Positions 1 to 7,690 of a stretch of DNA of 64,000 nt are shown here, one piece after another. The notes under the pieces were generated by a model. That model saw only the letters and a program-made list of their open reading frames with translations. It was not told the origin of the DNA and did no database searches. Position 1 is the stretch's first letter. Each line of letters opens with the position of its first letter. The DNA is from Chromobacterium paludis. Its GTDB lineage: Bacteria; Pseudomonadota; Gammaproteobacteria; Burkholderiales; Chromobacteriaceae. The DNA lies in NCBI RefSeq assembly GCF_008275125.1, contig NZ_CP043473.1, positions 1,054,001 through 1,118,000 on the forward strand, written 5' to 3'. The translations under genes and the position numbers were made by a program.

Positions 1-938
1 CCGACGGCGAAACCAAGACCTATCAGGCGAATGGCGGCTTCAACGTCAAGGTGGATCAACAGGACAAGCTTGCCAACGCCAATGCCACGGTCAAGGGCGA
101 TCAGGTCAATATCAAGACCGATGGCCAACTGACGCTGGCTGGCGGCAATATCGCCGGCGGCAAGGTGGAAGGCAGCGTCGGCGGCAAGGTGGTGGTGCAG
201 AGCCAGCAGGATCGCGACAACAGCACTCATGTCGAAGTGGGTCTGAACGTCAACAGCTCCAACGCCAAGAACCCCAGCCTGGTGGATCAGGCGGCCAATC
301 TGGCCGGCCCGCTGTCCGGCAAGGTGAAGGAAAAGGCGACCGAGGCGGTGAACAAGGCCGCCGACAAAGTGGAGGATAAGTACAACAGCTTCACCTTCAA
401 GAACGGCCTCAAGGAAGACACTACCCAGCCGGTGGCGTTCAGCAAGGATGCGAACGGCGGCAGCGTGGCGCTGCCGGCGCAGCCGACCAGCGGCGAGGCC
501 AAGTCCGGGGTGGTGGACAGCGCCTTGCGCAAGGGCGGCAACACCTTGAAGGACAAGCTGCTGAACCCGCAGGACAAGGGCACCCAGGTGTCGGGCGTGA
601 TCGACGTCAGCGTCAAGACCGACAACAGCGTGGGCAGCGTCAGCGCCATCAGCGGCGCGCAGGGCGTCAATCTGGCGGTGGGCGGCAAAGTGGAGCTGGC
701 CGGCGGCCAGATCGCATCCAGCGCCGGCAAGGTGAGCCTGGGCGACGCCAAGGTGGAAACCAGCGCCATCCAGACCAATCGCTACAGCGGCGCCGGCGGC
801 GTCAAGCTGGATGGCACGCCGGCGGCCATCATCCAGCAGGCGGTCAAGGATGTGACGTCCGGCAAGGCGCCGCTGCTGCATGTCGGCATTGACCAGCAGG
901 CGCAGACGGTGAGCGGCGAGGTCAAGTCCGGCGGCTAA
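1..938 (+). CDS. C-terminal part of a filamentous-haemagglutinin-like adhesin (5' end outside window)
   Basis: The frame is open from the left edge and stops with TAA at 936-938, so only the last ~311 residues are present. The visible protein is rich in Gly, Val, Lys and Asn with short alternating strand-like repeats (GQLTLAGGNIAGGKVEGSVG, then GGKVELAGGQIASSAGKVSL). This is the haemagglutinin-repeat beta-helix texture of two-partner-secretion (TpsA/FhaB/CdiA-type) exoproteins. No VENN motif and no obvious toxin domain is visible before the stop. By family the protein would be exported by a TpsB porin and act at the cell surface; neither the secretion domain nor the partner is in the window. 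Family call is moderate, exact role unknown. Confidence 0.6.
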   Translation, partial: DGETKTYQANGGFNVKVDQQDKLANANATVKGDQVNIKTDGQLTLAGGNIAGGKVEGSVGGKVVVQSQQDRDNSTHVEVGLNVNSSNAKNPSLVDQAANLAGPLSGKVKEKATEAVNKAADKVEDKYNSFTFKNGLKEDTTQPVAFSKDANGGSVALPAQPTSGEAKSGVVDSALRKGGNTLKDKLLNPQDKGTQVSGVIDVSVKTDNSVGSVSAISGAQGVNLAVGGKVELAGGQIASSAGKVSLGDAKVETSAIQTNRYSGAGGVKLDGTPAAIIQQAVKDVTSGKAPLLHVGIDQQAQTVSGEVKSGG

Positions 939-963
939 ACGGCGGGTTCCGCCCGGCAATGAG

Positions 964-991
964 AAACGGCAGCCTTGGGCTGCCGTTTTTG
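964..991 (+). terminator. Intrinsic terminator after the adhesin gene
   Basis: AACGGCAGCC and GGCTGCCGTT form a hairpin followed by a T-run, 25 bases after the adhesin stop. It separates the adhesin from the convergent pirin gene. Confidence 0.75.
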
Positions 992-1007
992 TTGGGATGG
1001 CTCGCAG

Positions 1008-1847
1008 TCAGAAGCGGCCTTCGCTGTAATCCTCTATCGCCTGCTGGATTTGCTCGCGGGTATTCATCACAAAAGGCCCCCACTGCACGATGGCTTCGCG
1101 CAACGGCTTGGCTGCCAGTACCAGCAACCGGCTTTCCTCGCTGCCATTGCTGATCGACACGCCGTCGCCGTCATTGTCCAGCACCGCCAGCTGGCGCGCG
1201 CCGACCACGCTGTCGGCGGCCTGGATCGCGCCCTGGTACAGGTAGAGAAAGGCGTGGTGCCCGGCCGGCAGCGGCAGCCACAGGCTGTTGCCGGCCGGCA
1301 GAGCGAGGTCCAGATAGAGCGGCTCGGTAACCGGGCGCTCGATGGCGCCGCGCTTGCCGTTCAATTGGCCGGCCAGCAGTTTCAGCGTATTGCCCGTCTC
1401 GTCTTGCCAGCTGGGAATGTCGGCGGCCTGGATGTCGCGATAGCCCGGCGCGGCCATTTTGTCGTCGGCCGGCAGGTTGATCCACAGCTGGAAGCCGTGC
1501 ATCAGTCCGTCCTGCTGCTCCGGAATCTCCGAATGCACGATGCCGCGGCCGGCAGTCATCCACTGCATGCCGCCTGGCCCGAGCAGGCCCTCGTTGCCGG
1601 CGTTGTCGCGGTGGCGCATGCGGCCGTCCAGCATATAGGTCACGGTTTCGAAGCCGCGATGCGGGTGGCTGGGGAAGCCGGCGATGTAGTCGTCCGGGTT
1701 GTCGGAACGGAATTCGTCCAGCATCAGGAAAGGGTCCAGCCGACGCTGCAGCGATTGGCTCAGCACGCGTTGCAGACGCACGCCGGCCCCGTCCGAGACT
1801 TCGCGGCCGCTGACCACTTGTTCCACTTTTCTGCTCACGCCTCGCAT
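1008..1847 (-). CDS. Pirin family protein (cupin-type)
   Basis: The protein has 279 residues from the ATG at 1847, which has AAGGA 8 bases upstream; an in-frame extension to 1913 would run into the divergent promoter region. The N-terminal cupin carries the pirin signature PSHPHRGFETVTYMLDG and later HSEIPE, giving putative metal ligands His61, His63, His105 and Glu107. The second cupin is more degenerate, as is usual. Bacterial pirins are metal-binding cupins; some show quercetin 2,3-dioxygenase activity or act as redox-linked regulators, and the substrate here cannot be told. The gene diverges from a LysR regulator across 99 bases, so it is probably that regulator's target. Confidence 0.9.
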   Translation of the reverse strand: MRGVSRKVEQVVSGREVSDGAGVRLQRVLSQSLQRRLDPFLMLDEFRSDNPDDYIAGFPSHPHRGFETVTYMLDGRMRHRDNAGNEGLLGPGGMQWMTAGRGIVHSEIPEQQDGLMHGFQLWINLPADDKMAAPGYRDIQAADIPSWQDETGNTLKLLAGQLNGKRGAIERPVTEPLYLDLALPAGNSLWLPLPAGHHAFLYLYQGAIQAADSVVGARQLAVLDNDGDGVSISNGSEESRLLVLAAKPLREAIVQWGPFVMNTREQIQQAIEDYSEGRF

Positions 1848-1915
1848 GGTTTTTCCTTGGCTAAAGTTCAATACCGTCATTTTTACAGTGAAAAAACAGA
1901 TGGAAAAGCGCAAAA

Positions 1916-1936
1916 TTCAGCTTTTATTCATCTGAA
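1916..1936. promoter_or_regulatory. Candidate LysR-type operator between pirin and lysR
   Basis: The arms TTCAG and CTGAA are separated by 11 bases, a dyad of the size bound by LysR-type regulators. It lies 10 bases before the lysR start in the 99-base divergent region. Only 5 bp per arm match, so this is suggestive. Confidence 0.35.
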
Positions 1937-1946
1937 AATCAAATAT

Positions 1947-2852
1947 ATGGCAGGGCCAAGAACCACGCTGGAGCAGTGGCAGGTGTTGCAGGCCATTGTG
2001 GAGGAGGGCGGTTTCGCCCAGGCGGCGGAGCGTTTGCACCGCAGTCAGTCTTCCGTCAGCTATATGATGGCGCGGCTGCGCGAGCAGCTGGGGGTGGAGC
2101 TGTTGCGGCCCGAGGGACGGCGCATGAAGCTGACGCCCGAGGGCGCGGTGCTGCTGCGCGAGGCGGCGGAGTTGCTGCGCGGTGCCGAAAAGCTGGAGCG
2201 TCGAGCCGGCAGCCTGGGACGAGGCTGGGAGCCGGAGTTGAAAGTGGCGCTGGATAGCTTGTTGCCGGCGGAGGTGATGCTGGCTGCCTGCGGCGATTTC
2301 GCCGGCCATTGCCGCGAGACGCGGCTGCAGCTGCACGAGGTGGTGATGTCGGGCGCGGACGACGCGCTGTATCAGGGCGATGCCGCCTTGGCCGTCGCCA
2401 GCCGGGTGCCGCAGGGTTTTTTGGGCGACTGGCTGCTGGACGCCGAGTTTGTGGCCTGCGCCGCGCCGGGGCATAGGCTGCATGAGCAGGGAGGCGAGCT
2501 GGATGGCTCGCAGCTGCGCGGCGAGGTGCAGGTGGTGCTGCGCGATTCCGGCATTCGCCAACCGCGCGACGAGGGCTGGCTGGGCGCGCATCAGCGCTGG
2601 ACCGTGACGCAGCCCGAAACCGGCATCGCCATGGTGGAGGCGGGCTTGGCCTTCGGCTGGCTGGCGCGGCACCGCGTAGCGCGGCAGTTGCTGGAGGGCA
2701 GCCTCAAGCCCCTGCCGCTGGTGAGCGGCGCGGTGCGCAAGGCATCCTTGTACCTGGTGCTGGCGGAGCCGTCATCGGCCGGGCCGGCCTGCCTGTACCT
2801 GGCCGACGCGCTCAGGCGCGCCGCCGAGCGTTGGCGGCACGGCAAGGCTTAG
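1947..2852 (+). CDS. LysR family transcriptional regulator
   Basis: The protein has 301 residues, the normal LTTR length. An N-terminal winged helix-turn-helix is clear (TLEQWQVLQAIVEEGGFAQA, then AERLHRSQSSVSYMMARLRE), followed by the linker helix and a substrate-binding-like effector domain from about residue 90. The start at 1947 was chosen because the HTH begins a few residues later, as in the family; longer in-frame starts would read through the pirin gene. It is transcribed divergently from pirin, the usual arrangement for a regulator controlling its neighbour and itself. Effector unknown. Confidence 0.9.
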   Translation: MAGPRTTLEQWQVLQAIVEEGGFAQAAERLHRSQSSVSYMMARLREQLGVELLRPEGRRMKLTPEGAVLLREAAELLRGAEKLERRAGSLGRGWEPELKVALDSLLPAEVMLAACGDFAGHCRETRLQLHEVVMSGADDALYQGDAALAVASRVPQGFLGDWLLDAEFVACAAPGHRLHEQGGELDGSQLRGEVQVVLRDSGIRQPRDEGWLGAHQRWTVTQPETGIAMVEAGLAFGWLARHRVARQLLEGSLKPLPLVSGAVRKASLYLVLAEPSSAGPACLYLADALRRAAERWRHGKA

Positions 2853-2903
2853 CCGGGCTGCGCCAGGGCGCCGGCTCAAGACGGGATCCGTGGCGGGCGG
2901 GCC

Positions 2904-3578
2904 TCAGTGATTGGCTTGCTGGCCCTTCAAATAGCTTTCCAGCGCGTGGCCGGCGGACAGGATGTGGAAGCGCAGGAATTCTGCCGCCTCGTCGGCCTTG
3001 CCCTGGCGGCACAGCTCCAGCAGGCGGGTGTGCTCCTCGTGCGCGCGCTCCATGGTGCGGGTGAACAGGATCTGCATCCGGGTGTAGCGGTCGGTCTTGT
3101 TGTGCAGCTGCTCGATCAGCGCCAGCGTGTTGGGGCGGCGCGCGGCGCGATACAGCGCCAGGTGGTAGCGCGAGTTGATCTCGCCCCAGTGGCGCACGTC
3201 GTTATTGCGCAGCGCCACTTCGAACTCGCGCAAGGTTTGCTGCGCCGCGTCCAGATCGGCCGAGGTCTGGCAGGGAATGGCGGCCTTGAGCAGCGAGCAC
3301 TCCAGCATGGCGCGGACTTCCAACAGCTCGAGAATGTCTTCCAGCGACAGCTTGGACACCAGGGCGCCCTTGTGGTCGATGATCTGGATCAGTCCTTCCG
3401 CCTCCAGCTGGCGCAGCGCTTCGCGCACCGGCACCCGGCTGACGCCGTATTCGTGGGACAGCGCCTCTTGGCGCAATTGTTGGCCGTCGGCGAACTCGCC
3501 GGACAGGATGCGGCGGCGCAAGGATTCGGTGACGGCGCTGGTAAGCGTCTGGCGCTTGATCGGCTGCAGGGTTGTCAT
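2904..3578 (-). CDS. GntR family regulator, FCD (FadR-like) subfamily
   Basis: The protein has 224 residues. The N-terminal winged helix has the GntR pattern (LRRRILSGEFADGQQLRQEA, then GVSRVPVREALRQLEAEGLI). The C-terminal all-helical FCD domain follows (LLEVRAMLECSLLKAA; SRYHLALYRAA; HEEHTRLLELCRQGKADEAA), whose His/Asp residues usually bind a metal and a small carboxylate. FCD regulators mostly repress catabolism of organic acids or amino acids; no such pathway is adjacent, so the ligand is open. A 28-base near-palindrome 25 bases upstream of the start is a candidate autoregulatory operator. Confidence 0.9.
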   Translation of the reverse strand: MTTLQPIKRQTLTSAVTESLRRRILSGEFADGQQLRQEALSHEYGVSRVPVREALRQLEAEGLIQIIDHKGALVSKLSLEDILELLEVRAMLECSLLKAAIPCQTSADLDAAQQTLREFEVALRNNDVRHWGEINSRYHLALYRAARRPNTLALIEQLHNKTDRYTRMQILFTRTMERAHEEHTRLLELCRQGKADEAAEFLRFHILSAGHALESYLKGQQANH

Positions 3579-3602
3579 GGTGGGAGTCGTTATCTGTCAG
3601 TC

Positions 3603-3630
3603 AATCGGATACATGCAAATGTATTCGATT
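3603..3630. promoter_or_regulatory. Near-perfect 28-base palindrome, candidate GntR operator
   Basis: Arms AATCG-G-ATACAT and ATGTAT-T-CGATT surround a GCAA centre; 11 of 12 positions pair. It lies just upstream of the GntR/FCD gene (start at 3578), so autoregulation is likely. Confidence 0.55.
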
Positions 3631-3709
3631 ATACGGAGCTTCACTATTCGGGCAAGCACCGAACTTGAATATTTTTGTCGCGAATCTGTAATTGGAGGGC
3701 TGGAATGTG

Positions 3710-3738
3710 AAAAAGCCCGACGCGAGGCCGGGCTTTTT
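3710..3738 (-). terminator. Terminator of the tRNA operon
   Basis: On the minus strand AAAAAGCCCGGC pairs with the following GTCGGGCTTTTT across a CTCGC loop. It lies 6 bases beyond the last tRNA-His and could also stop transcription from the plus side. Confidence 0.8.
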
Positions 3739-3743
3739 AATTT

Positions 3744-3820
3744 TGGGGTGGATGATGGGACTCGAACCCACGACAGCCGGAATCACAATCCGGGACTCTA
3801 CCAACTGAGCTACATCCACC
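3744..3820 (-). tRNA. tRNA-His(GTG), copy 3 of 3
   Basis: This is a 77-base cloverleaf on the minus strand with an 8-bp acceptor GGTGGATG/CATCCACC that includes the extra G-1:C73 pair typical of tRNA-His. The D-arm is TAGCTCAGTTGGTAGA, the anticodon GTG sits in the loop TTGTGAT, the T-arm contains GGGTTCGAGTCCC, and CCA is encoded. It is the promoter-distal member of the operon. Confidence 0.97.
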
Positions 3821-3865
3821 GCCGAAGCAGTGAGACCGCGTCGATGCCGCAGTCTGGCTAATTTT

Positions 3866-3942
3866 TGGGGTGGATGATGGGACTCGAACCCACGACAGCC
3901 GGAATCACAATCCGGGACTCTACCAACTGAGCTACATCCACC
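3866..3942 (-). tRNA. tRNA-His(GTG), copy 2 of 3
   Basis: The sequence is identical over the mature region to the neighbouring tRNA-His genes: same acceptor with G-1, anticodon GTG and encoded CCA. The 45-base spacers on either side of this copy resemble each other (GCCGAA start, then ATGCCGCA), pointing to tandem duplication of a unit of about 121 bases. Confidence 0.97.
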
Positions 3943-3986
3943 GCCGAAACGGTAAGACTGCGGACATGCCGCAATCAGGCAAATTG

Positions 3987-4063
3987 TGGGGTGGATGATG
4001 GGACTCGAACCCACGACAGCCGGAATCACAATCCGGGACTCTACCAACTGAGCTACATCCACC
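3987..4063 (-). tRNA. tRNA-His(GTG), copy 1 of 3
   Basis: The first of three tandem tRNA-His genes in transcription order, following tRNA-Arg by 27 bases. It has the same cloverleaf, anticodon GTG and encoded CCA as the other two. Confidence 0.97.
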
Positions 4064-4090
4064 ACTGGGCACTGCATGTCTACAAGCATT

Positions 4091-4167
4091 TGGCGCGCCC
4101 GACAGGAATCGAACCTGTAACCCCCGGCTTAGAAGGCCGGTGCTCTATCCGGTTGAGCTACGGGCGC
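4091..4167 (-). tRNA. tRNA-Arg(TCT)
   Basis: A 77-base minus-strand cloverleaf: acceptor GCGCCCG/CGGGCGC with discriminator G and encoded CCA, D-arm TAGCTCAACCGGATAGAGC, anticodon loop CTTCTAA (anticodon TCT, reading AGA/AGG), and T-loop GGTTCGATTCC. Second gene of the operon. Confidence 0.97.
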
Positions 4168-4187
4168 TCTATCGGGCTGCTTGTGTC

Positions 4188-4264
4188 TGGTCGGGGCGGC
4201 GGGATTCGAACTCGCGACCCCCTGATCCCAAATCAGGTGCGCTACCAGGCTGCGCTACGCCCCG
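4188..4264 (-). tRNA. tRNA-Pro(TGG)
   Basis: A 77-base minus-strand cloverleaf: acceptor CGGGGCG/CGCCCCG with discriminator A and encoded CCA, anticodon loop TTTGGGA (anticodon TGG), and T-loop AGTTCGAATCC. First gene of the operon, starting 13 bases after the -10 box. Confidence 0.97.
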
Positions 4265-4277
4265 AACAGAGACCGCA

Positions 4278-4306
4278 ACTATACGGATGAGGCCTTGGGC
4301 TGTCAA
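4278..4306 (-). promoter_or_regulatory. Strong sigma-70 promoter of the tRNA operon
   Basis: On the minus strand TTGACA (4306-4301) and TATAGT (4283-4278) are separated by exactly 17 bases, directly upstream of tRNA-Pro. The near-consensus boxes fit a stable-RNA promoter. Confidence 0.85.
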
Positions 4307-4355
4307 CGGCTTCATGCAAATAATTTCGTCTCGTTTTGGCGCAGTTTTGCAGGGT

Positions 4356-4384
4356 TTGGCAAGGGTGGAATTTTTCTCTTTATA
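4356..4384 (+). promoter_or_regulatory. Candidate folD promoter
   Basis: TTGGCA and TTTATA are 17 bases apart, in the only AT-rich part of the gap between the tRNA operon and folD. It would give a 5' leader of about 100 bases. Confidence 0.4.
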
Positions 4385-4490
4385 TATCTTGATCTTAAGA
4401 AAAATAAACCATGGCGCCGCTCTTACTGCACTGCGCAATTAGTGCGACAATAGCGCCCGTTATTTTTCTGCATCAAGATGGGATTCAGGC

Positions 4491-5342
4491 ATGACGGCGC
4501 AATTGATTGACGGCAAGGCGGTGGCGGAGCGTTTGGTTGGCAAGGTAAAGGCGGGCGTGGAGGCGCGTTTGGCGCAGGGCAAGCGCGCGCCGGCGCTAGC
4601 TGTGGTGCTGGTGGGCAATGATCCGGCTTCCGCGGTGTATGTCGGCGCCAAGAAAAAAGGCTGCGAAAAGGCGGGCGTGCGTTCGGTGTCGCATGAATTG
4701 CCGGCAGAAACCAGCCAGCAGCAATTGCTGGAAATTATCGACCGGTTGAATGCCGACGACGGCATAGACGGCATTCTGGTGCAATTGCCGCTGCCCAAGC
4801 AGATTGATCCGCAGACGGTAATCGAACGCATTGATCCGAAAAAGGACGTGGACGGTTTCCATCCTTATAATGTCGGCCGCCTGGTCATCAAGATGCCGCT
4901 GATGCGGCCGTGCACGCCGCGCGGCGTGATGACGCTGCTGGAAGAGTACGGCATCGACCCCAAGGGGCAGAAAGTGGTGATCGTCGGCGCGTCCAATATC
5001 GTGGGCCGTCCGCAGGCGCTGGAAATGCTGATGGCGCGCGCCACGGTCACGGTGTGCCACAGCGCGACCAAGAATCTGGAAGCCGAAGTGGCCGCCGCCG
5101 ACATCCTGGTGGTGGGCGTGGGCATTCCCAACTTCGTCAAGGGTGAGTGGATCAAGCCGGGCGCAGTGGTGATCGACGTCGGCGTCAACCGCCTCGATAA
5201 CGGCAAGCTGTGCGGCGACGTCGAGTTCGCCGCCGCCAGCGAGCGCGCGGGCTACATCACGCCGGTCCCCGGCGGAGTGGGACCGATGACCATCGCCACC
5301 CTCTTGCAGAATACCCTGGATTCCGCCAATCTGAACGCCTGA
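4491..5342 (+). CDS. folD: Bifunctional methylenetetrahydrofolate dehydrogenase / methenyltetrahydrofolate cyclohydrolase
   Basis: The protein has 283 residues, full family length. It interconverts 5,10-methylene-THF, 5,10-methenyl-THF and 10-formyl-THF with NADP in the cytosol. The YVGAK motif carries the catalytic Lys54 with Tyr50. [10 protein letters not shown] (93-101) and KKDVDGF (116-121) are the other active-site signatures, followed by PCTPRG and the Rossmann-type nucleotide loop [10 protein letters not shown]. purU, the next gene, hydrolyses 10-formyl-THF, so the two neighbours act on the same one-carbon pool. A terminator separates them, so they are probably not one simple operon. 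Confidence 0.98.
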   Translation: MTAQLIDGKAVAERLVGKVKAGVEARLAQGKRAPALAVVLVGNDPASAVYVGAKKKGCEKAGVRSVSHELPAETSQQQLLEIIDRLNADDGIDGILVQLPLPKQIDPQTVIERIDPKKDVDGFHPYNVGRLVIKMPLMRPCTPRGVMTLLEEYGIDPKGQKVVIVGASNIVGRPQALEMLMARATVTVCHSATKNLEAEVAAADILVVGVGIPNFVKGEWIKPGAVVIDVGVNRLDNGKLCGDVEFAAASERAGYITPVPGGVGPMTIATLLQNTLDSANLNA

Positions 5343-5377
5343 GCCAGTCCGCCGCGCGCGGCGGGCCAGAGCACGTT

Positions 5378-5419
5378 CGCCACAGCGGCCGGTGCAGCCG
5401 GGCTGTGGCGATTTTTGTT
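5378..5419 (+). terminator. Terminator after folD
   Basis: The 9-bp arms CGCCACAGC and GCTGTGGCG around a GC-rich loop are followed by ATTTTTGTTTT. Confidence 0.8.
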
Positions 5420-5453
5420 TTGCAGACAGCCGCGCGCCGCTGTTTTAGTATTA

Positions 5454-5470
5454 CGTAAAACTAATTTACG
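5454..5470. promoter_or_regulatory. Inverted repeat just ahead of purU
   Basis: Perfect arms CGTAAA and TTTACG with a 5-base centre lie 20 bases before the chosen purU start. It could be an operator or a leader hairpin; no family assignment is possible. Confidence 0.3.
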
Positions 5471-5489
5471 AATGAATGCGGATTTACCG

Positions 5490-6353
5490 ATGAGTCACGA
5501 CAAACACTCGGCCACGCTGCTGATCAGCGCGCCGGACAAGAAAGGCCTGGTAGCGGCCATCGCCAACTTCCTGATGACCTACAACGCCAACATCATGCAT
5601 GCGGATCAGCATCAGGACACCAGTGAAAACCTGTTCCTGATGCGCGTGCAATGGGATCTGGACGGCTTTACCCTGCCGATGGACAGCTTTGCGGCCGCTT
5701 TCCAGCCCATCGCCGACGAGCATGGCATGAACTGGAAGGTGTCGCTGTCCACGCGCAAGCCGCGCATGGCCATCTTCGTCTCTCAATACGAGCACTGCCT
5801 GGTGGACCTGATGCACCGCTGGCGCATCGGCGAGCTGGGTTGCGACATCCCGCTGGTGATTTCCAATCACGAAACCTGCCGCCGCCTGGTGGAGTTCAAC
5901 GGCATCCCCTTCCATGTGATCCCGGTCACCAAGGACAATAAGGCGGAAGCCGAGGCCGAACAGTTCCGTCTGCTGGAGGAGGCCGGCGTCGATTTCATCG
6001 TGTTGGCGCGCTATATGCAGATCCTGTCCGGCGAGTTCGTTAAGCGTTACCCGGACCGCGTCATCAACATCCACCACAGCTTCCTGCCGGCTTTCGACGG
6101 CGCCAAGCCCTATCACCGCGCCTTCGCGCGCGGCGTCAAGCTGATCGGCGCCACCAGCCACTATGTGACCGAGGATCTGGACGAGGGGCCGATCATCGAG
6201 CAGGAAGTCACTCGCATTTCTCACCGCGACATGGTGGAGGATCTGGTGGAGAAGGGCCGCGACCTGGAGAAGGTGGTATTGTCCCGCGCTGTGCGCTGGC
6301 ATCTGGATAATCGCGTGCTGTCTTACAGCAACAAGACCGTGGTTTTTGACTGA
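5490..6353 (+). CDS. purU: Formyltetrahydrofolate deformylase
   Basis: The protein has 287 residues from the ATG at 5490 (MSHDKHSATLL, the usual family beginning); an ATG at 5472 would add six residues. It hydrolyses 10-formyl-THF to THF and formate, balancing one-carbon pools and supplying formate for PurT. Residues 1-85 form an ACT-type regulatory domain (LLISAPDKKGLVAAIANFL), where methionine and glycine act in characterised homologues. The formyltransferase fold follows, with catalytic Asn193 and His195 in INIHHSFLPAF and Asp231 in the EDLDEGPII loop. All catalytic residues are present. Confidence 0.96.
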   Translation: MSHDKHSATLLISAPDKKGLVAAIANFLMTYNANIMHADQHQDTSENLFLMRVQWDLDGFTLPMDSFAAAFQPIADEHGMNWKVSLSTRKPRMAIFVSQYEHCLVDLMHRWRIGELGCDIPLVISNHETCRRLVEFNGIPFHVIPVTKDNKAEAEAEQFRLLEEAGVDFIVLARYMQILSGEFVKRYPDRVINIHHSFLPAFDGAKPYHRAFARGVKLIGATSHYVTEDLDEGPIIEQEVTRISHRDMVEDLVEKGRDLEKVVLSRAVRWHLDNRVLSYSNKTVVFD

Positions 6354-6360
6354 GACCGTG

Positions 6361-6951
6361 ATGCGCCTGCTGATTGATGATGTATTCGACCTGTTGCGCC
6401 TGCGGGTGAAGCCGCTGGCCGCCTATCAGTATCCCTTGTGGCAGCCGGCCCTGTTGCTGACCGTGCTGGGCCTGATTTCCAGCGGCGGCACGGCGGAGCT
6501 GGGCGGCAATATCGCCGGACGCATTGCCTATATGGTGCTGTTCACCTGGCTGGAAACCTGGTTCTTCACCCGTTTCATCACCTTCTGGCTGCGTCTGGGC
6601 AAGGGGGAGGTGGCGGGTTCTTTGTTCGGCCTGGTGGTGGTGGCCAGCGGCCTGCAGTTCATCGAGCCCTTGACCAGCTGGCTGCCGGAGGATGTGGCGG
6701 CGGGCGTGGATATGTTGCTGTCGCTGGTGGGCTTGGTGGTGCTGGTGAATGCCTTGTCCACTGTGTCGGGCGTGTCCAAGCTGCGCGTGCTGGCCGGCGT
6801 GGTGCTGTTTGCGCCCTTGGCGCTGGTGCTGTTGGCGGCTACCTTGTCCCTGGCGAATGCCCTGGGTTGGGTGGAATTGCCGGCCGACATGGTGGCCATG
6901 ATGCAGGAGAAGGGCGTGGCCAGCGGCGGCGCCGCGGCGATCGCCAAATAG
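6361..6951 (+). CDS. Unknown integral membrane protein
   Basis: The protein has 196 residues from the ATG at 6361; TTG (6346) and GTG (6358) are alternatives that overlap or abut the purU stop. It is very hydrophobic, with about five likely membrane spans (roughly residues 22-42, 55-77, 88-105, 113-135, 143-165) and no charged catalytic motif. The short gap after purU suggests co-transcription. The overall look (LWQPALLLTVLGLISS, then TWLETWFFTRFITFWLRLG) is reminiscent of Yip1-like membrane proteins, but I cannot assign it with confidence. Confidence 0.7.
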   Translation: MRLLIDDVFDLLRLRVKPLAAYQYPLWQPALLLTVLGLISSGGTAELGGNIAGRIAYMVLFTWLETWFFTRFITFWLRLGKGEVAGSLFGLVVVASGLQFIEPLTSWLPEDVAAGVDMLLSLVGLVVLVNALSTVSGVSKLRVLAGVVLFAPLALVLLAATLSLANALGWVELPADMVAMMQEKGVASGGAAAIAK

Positions 6952-6968
6952 CCAGCATGCGCCGGCAT

Positions 6969-6998
6969 GAAAAAAGACACGCCGCGGCGTGTCTTTTT
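6969..6998. terminator. Bidirectional terminator
   Basis: AAAAAAGACACGCC and GGCGTGTCTTTTTTT form a symmetric hairpin between the membrane-protein gene and the convergent NUDIX gene, serving both directions. Confidence 0.85.
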
Positions 6999-7017
6999 TT
7001 GTTCCAAGGGACGGGCT

Positions 7018-7488
7018 TCAGTCCACCTTGGCGATGTAGCGCGCCAAGCCCAGCATGGCGCGCAGGGCCTGGCCCTTGGCGGTTTCCTCGTTGCGCAGCC
7101 GGGCGTAGCGGCGCAGGATGGCGCGGCCTTCGACGAACAGGTCCATGTCGGTGTCCGGCGACGACACCAGGGCGATGCGCTCGATTTCGTTCTGCGGTTT
7201 GGGCTGGCCCTGGGCGATGCACAGGTAGACCTTGTGCGCGTTGAAGGGCGTGATGTGGTCGAACAGGTACAGCATGGAGTTGATGCGCAGGCCGGTTTCC
7301 TCGCGGATCTCGCGGATCAGGGCCTGGGAGCGCAGTTCGCCGCGGTTGGCTTTGCCGCCAGGCAGGTTGTAGCGCCCGCCGCGGCTGGCGGTGACGAGGA
7401 CGCCGTCGGGCAATTCAATGATGGCAGTGGCGCGCCTGGCCAAGTCATTGGGCAGGCGATCAGTCTTGTTTCGGTCTTCCAAGCTCAT
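7018..7488 (-). CDS. NUDIX hydrolase
   Basis: The protein has 156 residues from the ATG at 7488 (MSLEDRNKTD). A longer frame to 7608 exists, but its N-terminus looks non-coding. The Nudix box is perfect: residues 45-67 fit G-x5-E-x7-REI-x-EE-x-GL (from GKANRGE to REIREETGL). These enzymes hydrolyse nucleoside diphosphates linked to another moiety using Mg2+ held by the box glutamates. The substrate cannot be read from sequence, and the neighbours give no hint. Confidence 0.88.
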   Translation of the reverse strand: MSLEDRNKTDRLPNDLARRATAIIELPDGVLVTASRGGRYNLPGGKANRGELRSQALIREIREETGLRINSMLYLFDHITPFNAHKVYLCIAQGQPKPQNEIERIALVSSPDTDMDLFVEGRAILRRYARLRNEETAKGQALRAMLGLARYIAKVD

Positions 7489-7690
7489 GCTTCCAAAAAT
7501 AATTGAGGTGAGGGAGGTCGGTTTTGCCTCCGGGACAGTGATTCCAAAAAGCCGCAGCCCGGATCCACGCGTGTGGAGCCGGGCAGGGGGGATTGCCACT
7601 GATGGCATTAGTCTGGCGTGAGCCAGAATTCAATAAGTAGAATTACTGTCTATCGATATTCTATAGGATTGTCGGCGTAAGTCCAGACGA

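Noticed and set aside
3601..4089. A minus-strand open frame with a repeated ARG-IVIPAVVGSSPIIHP-like peptide
   Set aside because: The repeats are simply the three tRNA-His genes read as protein.
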